From positions 1,488,001 through 1,552,000 of the forward strand of contig JANUWF010001701.1 in NCBI GenBank assembly GCA_026120185.1: a DNA stretch of 64,000 nt, read 5' to 3'. This stretch comes from Voacanga thouarsii (lineage: Eukaryota > Streptophyta > Magnoliopsida > Gentianales > Apocynaceae). Both the position numbers and the translations under genes were made by a program. This document shows positions 56,798 to 64,000 of this stretch, in pieces (within the stretch, counting starts at the first letter, position 1; every line of letters starts with the position of its first letter). The notes beneath the pieces were generated by a model. It worked only from the letters and a program-made list of their open reading frames with translations, was not told the origin of the DNA and made no database searches.

Positions 56798-57289
56798 CTA
56801 TCCCCTAGAGTTCTTAGAAAAATCCACCCCCACCCTGCTAGCAAATCCCTCCACTGGCTCCTTCCCAGGGCGCCTAGAACTCTCTTCGGGCTCAACTCGG
56901 CTGGATAAAGGGAGGAAAGAAGGCCTAGGTGGAGACTCATAATCTATCTCCCCCGGGTCATCACTATCTGCTGTTAAGTCCACCTTAGGATTAGGAGGGT
57001 AGGGTTCAGGCTCCACTACTATCACCTCATCCTCACTGTCAAAGCTTATGTCTATCACCGGAATTAGGGGTGGCTCAAGGATCTGGACCTCGTCATCACT
57101 GCTATCATCCATAGGGTTAACCTCATCATCACTGTTACCCTCCATGGGGATAACCTCATCATCACTATTATCCTCTATGGGGATAACTGGCTGAGGGGCA
57201 GGCTGGGGAACTGGTAGGTCTTCCTGATATATAGGGATAGGCGGGTGCCATTGCTGCCCTTTCCTCGCGGTCCTAAGCATCCTAACCAT
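56798..57289 (-). CDS. Acidic 163-codon ORF upstream of gag (element H), unknown
   Basis: It starts about 85 bp after the PBS. A short basic N-terminus (MVRMLRTARKGQQW) is followed by a Pro-rich stretch and a diverged repeat around (D/N)SDDEVIPME (three or four units). Further acidic clusters (DISFDSEDEVIVVEPE) follow, and a mixed C-terminus. It has no domain I recognise and no cysteine or membrane segment. It is open while gag and pol are broken, though its low complexity makes an open frame easier to keep. It could be an accessory protein of the element or chance; the repeated D/E codons suggest real protein-level structure. Confidence 0.5.
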   Translation of the reverse strand: MVRMLRTARKGQQWHPPIPIYQEDLPVPQPAPQPVIPIEDNSDDEVIPMEGNSDDEVNPMDDSSDDEVQILEPPLIPVIDISFDSEDEVIVVEPEPYPPNPKVDLTADSDDPGEIDYESPPRPSFLPLSSRVEPEESSRRPGKEPVEGFASRVGVDFSKNSRG

Positions 57290-57375
57290 CCTACAACATA
57301 AACAAGATAAATTAGATAAAGATTTTAAACTTAAATAAATAGAACATATATCATCAATATTTGCCTATAACCTAG

Positions 57376-57387
57376 TCTCTGATACCA
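57376..57387 (-). promoter_or_regulatory. Primer-binding site, initiator tRNA-Met type (element H)
   Basis: TGGTATCAGAGA on the minus strand, 2 bp after the LTR end GGGGTGTTACA, complementary to the 3' end of plant initiator tRNA-Met at 11 of 12 bases. Confidence 0.92.
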
Positions 57388-57389
57388 CT

Positions 57390-58332
57390 TGTAACACCCC
57401 GCTACCTAGGCCCACCAGGGCCGGGGATGTCGTCCCATCCAAAGGATAAGGGGTCTTTATAACTAGGTCACACAAATAAAATAGCGGAATAAAAATAATA
57501 CTTTAACTTAAAATTTATTACATCCCAAGAATAAATCTAAGAATAAATCCATGAATTCCCAAAACAAATCCATAAGTAAAATTATCCACTCTCAACTCCC
57601 CAAAGCAACACATAAAAATAAATGACAACATTCTCTTCCAAGGCAGATATTACTAGCTACTCATCCCCACAGCAGGATCAACCTGAAATCATGATAAAAA
57701 GGTGATGAGACAGAAATCTCAGTAAGTCCATGTGTGCTTTGAGTATTCAGTGGGAATAGTTCGTGAATGCAAAGTATAAAACCTTTATAAAAGAAATATT
57801 AGCAAGCAATAAACATTAGTCAAAAGCAAGAGTGGTGTTTTGGCTTTAACAACCATACATAATCAATAAAATCAACCACTCAAAAGAAATGATCATGGGT
57901 TACCACACGTTGGGCCCCATAACCGGTCAGAATACCGACACTTTGTGCAGACTGACAAAAGGTAGGTGATCGGCCTACTGGGCAAGATACTCCTCCTTCT
58001 CTATACCCAAACAACAACCGGGTGTCCATTCCGACAAAACACAATCACTTGACTAAAATAAATATTGCTAGCTCGGACCGGCATGATCTACTGGACTGAC
58101 ATCTTATCCGGAAAGGACTCACCCCTCAGAGGTGGCCACCTACTAAGAGACTTACCCTAACCCTTCAAAGACTAGCCCTAGTAGTCCACCCTTATTGAGT
58201 ACTCAACGTAGCGTATCCCACTTGGGAAAAAAAATGAACAATCCATAGTTCCACATGAAAATGGCAATTAAGGATCTCCAAAGTCTTTGTCAAAAATCAG
58301 TTTTGGAAAGAGTTTTGAGTTTGAGTAAATCT
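57390..58332 (-). mobile_element. 5' LTR of element H, only the sense 3' end kept
   Basis: It matches 48491 to about 49610 of solo LTR copy 3 but carries a single copy of the duplicated unit. It stops at GAGTTTGAGTAAATCTAC, then joins an inverted terminus. About 3.5 kb of the LTR is missing. Confidence 0.88.
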
Positions 58333-58508
58333 ACTTATGGATTTGTTTTGGGAATTCATGGATTTATTCTTAGGATGTAATAAATTTTAAGTTAAAGTAT
58401 TATTTTTATTTCGCTATTTTATTTGTGTGACCTAGTTATAAAGACCCCTTGTCCTTTGGATGGGGCGACATCCTCGGCCCTGGTGGGCCTAGGTAGCGGG
58501 GTGTTACA
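58333..58508 (+). mobile_element. Inverted LTR terminus facing the H 5' LTR
   Basis: This is the reverse complement of 57390 to about 57568, nearly identical, apart from a few substitutions and a 12-bp (AAGAATAAATCT-like) unit. It ends with GGGGTGTTACA, a proper LTR terminus in plus orientation. Together with 57390-57568 it forms a 176-bp inverted repeat around about 765 bp. Confidence 0.88.
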
Positions 58509-58699
58509 AGGTCCAACACCTACACCTGGCGCCGAGTTATTAATGGCACGACCCCCTATTTTCTGGTTTTTATGATTTACGATGAGATTTAAGAGCATCT
58601 ATTCCATACCATAAACAGTGAAGGTTCATAGAATGATATCAAACAATCGTTGGCTAGTTTTGTTGACTACCATGCTTCCTATACTGTCCTATAAACCTA

Positions 58700-58711
58700 G
58701 CTCTGATACCA
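58700..58711 (-). promoter_or_regulatory. Primer-binding site, initiator tRNA-Met type (element K)
   Basis: TGGTATCAGAGC on the minus strand, a perfect 12-base match to the usual site, 2 bp after the LTR end. Confidence 0.9.
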
Positions 58712-58713
58712 CT

Positions 58714-60608
58714 TGAAGGTCAAATATAGCGAAGCGAAAATTCACAGAAGCATGCTAATGAAACACAGCATATGCAAAGACACAACGGAAGGAAAAATTT
58801 TTATACCTCTACGTCGTAAAGTTTTCTTGAGCACTGAGGAAGATATCTGGACCACTTTAGGTTGAATGCTTGAAGCCACTGGTTCTCCCATAGAAACCTC
58901 TAATTGCAATCTTGCAAGCCGTCTGCTTCTTCTCATTCACAAGAATCCTCTTGGCTATCAGAATATAACCCCGCCTCAAATGCGTGGTGAATACTTATAG
59001 ATTAAAAGGACGATCTTCCCACTCTGATAGAATGCTACCAAGCATTAATCAGGTGAGTTTTTTGTCTTTGTTCTTGTTGTTTTTCACAACACATAGAACG
59101 CATGAGAGAGAGAAGAGAACATGAGGCTTGAGGAGAAAAAACAAGAACGTGCTTTAGTAAACCTCTGTTGTGCCTTCTTAATCCCAACAACCTTAATGAT
59201 AGCTTATTATCTGGGCATTCAAAAATCAAACAGAAGCCCTAAGGCCCATGTCATGTTTAAGTTATTAAATAGACCTTTGGACCTATGGTCTAATTCATTG
59301 GGTTAAACTTTTTAATTTAATTTAATTATTCATGTAAAAAGACAAGCCCAACAATTAAATTAATTAAATAACCTAATGGACCAATATAAACCTCAAGCCT
59401 TGGCCCAGTTCATTGGGTTAAGCCTGTAATTCAATTTAATTATTCCTGGACTAATACAAGTCTAATAATTAAATTAATTAAATAACCCAAATGGGCCAAT
59501 AAATAATTCTCTCTCTTTGGACCTTTTATTTTATTCCAACTCAATAAATAAATCAGGCTACTCGAATAAAATAAAATTCATTTAATATAAGATCAATCCC
59601 TCAACCAAAACCCATCAGGACTTATAAGCTATTCCAAAGACCAAAAGACACATTGTCTTGGTTACTAAAATGACCAAAATACCCCTACTATAGAAATAGC
59701 TGTATTTTGTAATTTAAATATTTTATAATATCACTATAAGAAATATTAACCCCAAGGACAATGTTGCGTTAGCAAAGTCTCTGACCTACTGGTGTAATGA
59801 CTAAAATATCCCTCTACGCATCGCCGTACATTTTAGAGAGGAAGAATGTACTAACACCTCTCTAAAAGACATCTACCATCCTCAAACCTCTAGTCCAATG
59901 ATCCACGACTCCTATAATATTTTCGTTTTCCAAGGGAGTTACCCTAAAGCTAACATCCAAGTCATATTCCCTAAGACTCTGGATATTTAGATCATTAGAA
60001 CAGTCACAAGGGGTAATATAGCGCAGAAGCTATCTTGTACAAGTTTGTCTTAACTAACTAGTCACATATACCCAACATGCAAGTATATCAGCTCTACGAT
60101 AGAACCTCAACTACAGAATATCAAAGTACATGCTTCCAGCTTCATCAAACTACCAACTCATACTCAAGCGGTAGAGTATTTGTCCATGTTGTAGCAGTAA
60201 TAGTCTAGGTTTCTTCTAAATAGTACTTTTAGAAACCACTATTACAAGTCATGTTCTACGTCTTCGAAATACACTCATGCTATGAAGTGAGTGAACTACT
60301 CACAGGCTAAAAGTAAGCCATCCCCTATTTAGAATTCATAACACAATAACCTAAACATGATGAGATTTTCATTCTCATCAATCGGTTAAGAACAAACGTT
60401 TATGTGTTAAGCAACCTGTGATCTATACCTTATTGTGAAAGACCACCATTCACATTGATCACTTACTTAAACACAATAGATCTTTTCCAAACGAAAATCG
60501 TGCACAAATAAAATGTAAATTCACAAACAAATTTTGAGAATAAATTCTTTTATTAATAAAATCGATAATTACATCAGAAAACTAGTCTAAAAGGTATACA
60601 CTCCAACA
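58714..60608 (-). mobile_element. 5' LTR of element K
   Basis: Termini are TGTTGGAGTG and GACCTTCA on the minus strand. Downstream in it a GGTATAAAAATT (about 58797-58808, minus) could be a TATA-like motif. The short ORF at 58936-58742 within it shows no domain. Confidence 0.75.
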
Positions 60609-60653
60609 AGACCTGTAAGGAAAATCACTTTTGGTCCTTACAGGGATCGATAC
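60609..60653. other. 45-bp flank between element K and the next LTR
   Basis: It contains an inverted repeat CTGTAAGG/CCTTACAG (8 bp, about 60613-60620 and 60636-60643) and nothing else recognisable. AGACC (60609-60613) would be the right target duplication of K. Confidence 0.45.
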
Positions 60654-63600
60654 TATGAAACCCCACCTAAAGCCAACCCTAGAGTAAGGGGGATGGGATG
60701 CATATCATGTCATCATGCATAAAATATACCTTTTGAATGATTTTGCATGCTTTAGAATTGTAGTTTATAGGTTAAATGATTTATTTATGCTTGTTAGGTA
60801 GAAAGGGTAAAAAGGTAATTTTGCTTGAGGTCAAAATAGGAAGATGGCTTGAGGTTTAGATAAGAAGAATGTTTGGGTGAGTAAATAAGAACAAGAGTTA
60901 GTGTGGCTAAGTGGTTAGAGCTTTGTGATTTAATCTCTAAGGTCTTGAGTTCAAATTCCATCACTTAAGTTTTATTCATAATTATCTTAGCCATGTTTGA
61001 ATTTTCATTTTTCTTACATTCCTTAAACATAGGAATGTTATCTTAAGAAAGACATGATAGTAATATCTTGACCATGTGGTCTTGTCCTAAAAAGAATTTT
61101 TATCCCCATTAATTTTGCTAGCCTTGTCCTAACATCTTTGAAATTTAAACTACACTTAATTCTTTAATCCATTTTTTTTCATAAAAATCTGAGATAATTC
61201 CCTAAACTTAGAATTCAAAAATCCCAGCTCTTGTAGGATAGAGATGGTCGAAAGTAAGGAGGGGAATTAGGTAGTGGTTCCAAGACAGAAACACCATAAC
61301 TATTCCTTCAAACTCCATCTTCATCTTGTTCATGTTTTGGTAAGAAAAATCTGGAAATTTTTCCAGATTTCCTTTAAGGCTGTTTTCAAAATTTTCAGCC
61401 AGCTTTCCTACCCAATTTCTACAAGAAAACCAGTCATTTTATGTGAGAATGAAGGCTAGAAATTCAATGAATTTTCAGAACTATACAAACAGTCCTAAAC
61501 CAGAATTTTTTTCAGCAAGCTAGCAACATTAAATATGAAATTTGAAGCCATCGTTAGAACATATGAACAGCTGGAACTTCCTCTGTTTTTCTTCAAGATG
61601 AAGGCTGGAAACCCACTATTAAAATACCTTCAAACACCCTTAGATTCCAGCTGCAAAATCGTGCTAAAAAGAACAAAAAATTCCACACCAAAACCTTTTC
61701 AATTCTAAGTGTTCTTGAAGCTTAAATTCCAGAAATTTTTCCATCTTGTCTCTTCAAGGCTAAGGCAGAAATTCTTCATCAAAACTCACTGAAATTCGGA
61801 CATTGTACAGCCATGAACTGAACATCTTGGCTTCCCCACCAACCTTGAATATTAGGACTCTATTATCATATCTCAAAAAGCTCCTAATATCACTCTATCC
61901 AAAACTTATTCAAACTTCAAACTAAATTCCAGATTTTATTCCATTAAAACGCACCAATAGCTAATTGATAAAACCAGAAAAGCCTCTGCCATTATATGAT
62001 TATTTTCAGCCAGCCTTAGGTCTGAACAACTCTTCATTCTTTGATTGAAACCTAGCTAATTCAGCCCTATACCATTGAAGAACAAGAAACCTTCCAAGAG
62101 CAAACTCCATTAACTAATCTTATACCTCAAACAACTCCACCTTTTTCTCCATTTCCAAAAAAAATCTGAAGATCTTTTCTCTCATTCTTGATAACCGAAA
62201 ATTCTTTCTACACTAGGCCATTCAGCCATCATAATTCCAGCCACACTCAAAATTCATTTTCTCTCAAACTCTCTCAACAACACCAAGAACACCAAGAATA
62301 CCAAGAACACACACTTCACATCTTCAAGCTTAAACCAATCCTAAACACCTCCAATCACTCCCAAACACTCTAGATCATCCATATTCAATCTATATACTTC
62401 ATTTCTGCACTTTATAACACCGAAACACACAAAGTTGAATTTCCAAACGGATCAAACCAACCTTTTTTTGTTGAAGATTCAAAGAACACCAAAAGGTAAA
62501 TTAAGAACAATCTTCTTGTTCTTCTTCTTCTATTCAACTTCTAATATTCCTTTCTATTCTCATTCGTTCTTCTCTCACTCTCTCTTTCGCTCATGGCCGA
62601 AATGGTGATGTTCAACCATGGGCTACTTTTGGACCACTAAAGGCCATCAAGCACTTGAGGATCTTCACTAATCAAGGATAATCCTTCATCAAACGGGCAT
62701 CAATCAAGTATTTCTTCCTGAATCTCCCTTTTTAATTTTCAGAATCAAGACTCCTAGATGTTGATAGGTTGATTGAATAAGAGTAGGGGTTGAGTATGTG
62801 TATGTGGGTAAAGGGGATGGTGTTAGGACATGAGAATGGGAATGAATGTTATGCCTTATGGATTTTGTTTTAGAATCTATATGTTCATCATGATTAAAGA
62901 GATTTATGGATGTTTTGATGCATGTTAGATATTATGCCACCATTGGTGATTAGGCCTTTATGATATTATTTTTCAATAGAGCCATAGATAATGTTATGCC
63001 TAGCAGAAGATTATCTATATTGTAGTATATGTTAATTCAAGTCTATGTTCATGGATAGATTAATATGCCATTTATTATGTGAGAATATGTTCACAGATCT
63101 TTTCTAACAATAGAAAATTACGGTAAGAACTATTTGTATTAATTCTAGAATTATTTTTACTAACATTATTGTTATTAATTTAAGTAGAACTATTATACAA
63201 TTTAAGCTATAAATTTCAAAAAAACATTAGGTAGGTTTGAAATAGAGTATTATTTAAAAATATTATTATTTTATTAGTTAAATAAATAAAATCTTTTATT
63301 AAAAATAAATAATAAAATATTAAAATTAATTAATGTCAAATGACCTTGTAGACTATAGTAATAATATTAGTTAGCCTTACTAAAGCTTTTTCCATAGATA
63401 TTATTTATATTAAAATTTATTTATTATTTATTAATTAAAAATTAAGTATAATTCATTTATTATTAATTTTATTGGTGATTTATTATCTATTAATTATTAA
63501 TTAAAAATTAAGTATAATTCATTATTTATAATAATACTATTTAAATATTACTAATTACCAATATTATTTAGGATTTATTATTATTCATTCTTTAACACTA

Positions 63601-63857
63601 ATTTTATTTATTAGCAATATTACTCATTATTTATTATTTGAAACTATAACTTATTATTATTTATTTTATAACACCCATTTATTTTAACTTATCAAGCTAG
63701 TTTTAATTTATAAAATACTTTATCCACTAGTATTAAAGTTTAAGACATTATGGTCTTGGTTAGTTGTTGATGTGGCTAGTTGAATTAAGAATTATTTATT
63801 TAAGACAAATATAGTCTGGATATTGTCTTATACCTTGTGTTTACCCCAGGCGGGGTT
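60654..63857 (+). mobile_element. Plus-strand chromovirus LTR (copy 5), interrupted
   Basis: It starts TATGAAACCCCACC (canonical TGTGAAA with G to A). It follows solo LTR copy 2 in the same order: tRNA-like segment, the GGCTGGAAAC region, the AT-rich part, and TTACCCCAGGCGGGGTT, which matches 13365-13380 of copy 2. It is then interrupted at 63857/63858. The last 1.1 kb expected is not in the window. It is more diverged from the other copies than they are from each other by eye. Confidence 0.88.
60899..60964 (+). other. tRNA-like A-box/B-box segment in LTR copy 5
   Basis: TGGCTAAGTGGTTAGAGC (60904-60921) fits the A-box consensus perfectly in its TGGCTAAGTGG core. A B-box-like GAGTTCAAATTCC lies at 60947-60959, and the segment starts 245 bp into the LTR. 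Confidence 0.6.
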
Positions 63858-64000
63858 TGTCACACCCTACGCCCGCAAGACGTGGCACAGTCGTACCACC
63901 AGAGTCGTAACCCAATAATATGAAGCCTTACATTAAAACTTAAAACAACAAAACACATTTTTTTTTTCTAAAATGATAGCTAAATAATTTCATAATTAAA
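63858..64000 (+). mobile_element. Start of an unassigned LTR-like sequence
   Basis: TGTCACACCCTACGCCCGC begins abruptly within the chromovirus LTR. A TGTCAC start and a CG-rich first 60 bp followed by AT-rich DNA are typical of an LTR terminus (in either orientation) of another gypsy family. The rest lies outside the window, so neither length nor a target duplication can be checked. Confidence 0.5.

Larger units (their letters stand above)
44115..58332 (-). mobile_element. Element H: long-LTR chromovirus (Tekay/Del-like), with nested solo LTR
   Basis: On the minus strand: truncated 5' LTR (58332-57390), PBS, acidic ORF, gag, protease, RT, RNase H, integrase with a degenerate chromodomain-like end, PPT, and a 3' LTR truncated at about 44115. 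A solo LTR of the same family splits the integrase at 48491-53030. LTRs of more than 4 kb and the pol motifs suit the Tekay/Del lineage; the lineage call is an inference from memory of the families. Confidence 0.88.
58509..60608 (-). mobile_element. Element K: LTR, PBS and leader of another LTR retrotransposon
   Basis: On the minus strand an LTR of 1895 bp (60608-58714) starts TGTTGGAGTGTATACC and ends TGACCTTCA. A PBS and about 190 bp of leader follow, cut at 58508/58509. No coding part remains in the window, so copia versus gypsy is unresolved; the LTR start is of a kind I associate with plant copia elements. Confidence 0.75.

Noticed and set aside
58742..58936. 64-codon ORF starting MRRSRRLARL in the K LTR
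   Set aside because: It lies inside the LTR end, is short, has no domain and has no partner copy in the window for comparison.

Overview
This window is repetitive plant nuclear DNA, and I find no host gene in it. Nearly every base can be assigned to LTR retrotransposons: Athila-like Ty3/gypsy, a long-LTR chromovirus resembling Tekay/Del, a SIRE-like Ty1/copia element, and an LTR element of unresolved family. Plant-type primer sites (TGGTATCAGAG and TGGCGCCGTTG), plant-specific lineages, GAGA/TA/GAA microsatellites and an AT-rich background point to an angiosperm with a retrotransposon-rich genome. The species cannot be told from the sequence.

Layout. Positions 1-36006 are the right half of a nest of Athila-like elements. 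E (plus, 20572-36006) is the oldest. D (plus, 17471-20571) sits in E between protease and RT. C (minus, 9839-17470) sits in D. B (minus, 4584-9838) sits in the RT of C. A (minus, LTR only, 1-160 and 4424-4583) sits in the integrase of B. The left halves of A-E lie outside the window. Later insertions decorate the nest: chromovirus solo LTRs at 161-4423 (in A) and 10383-14479 (in C), each with a perfect 5-bp target duplication, and a complete copia element F at 21410-31271 in the RT of E, with duplication CCACT. A pol-less Athila-like element G (36007 to about 44114) begins inside the 3' LTR of E. It carries gag and an extra ORF, and its 3' LTR is cut off.

From about 44115 to 58332 lies H, a minus-strand chromovirus with long LTRs, damaged gag and pol, an acidic ORF ahead of gag, and clear PBS and PPT. 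Its integrase is split by a third solo LTR of the same family (48491-53030, duplication CATAG). Both LTRs of H are truncated, and the 5' one abuts an inverted copy of its own terminus (58333-58508). Then come a 1.9-kb LTR with PBS of another minus-strand element (58509-60608), a plus-strand chromovirus LTR (60654-63857), and the start of an unassigned LTR-like sequence (63858-64000).

No coding region looks functional: gag and pol frames are interrupted by stops, frameshifts and deletions. The most interesting signals are non-coding. (1) The F LTR holds a 51-bp-periodic array of hairpins with compensatory changes in both stems. (2) Athila-like U3 regions hold arrays of GGCGCC-centred palindromes whose flanks differ between families while symmetry is kept. 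(3) The chromovirus LTR carries a tRNA-like A-box/B-box segment at a fixed offset in all five copies. (4) A gag-less pol-bearing Athila subfamily (B, C) sits near a pol-less gag-bearing one (G), which suggests a trans-complementation hypothesis. I see no cellular system such as a defence or metabolic cluster.
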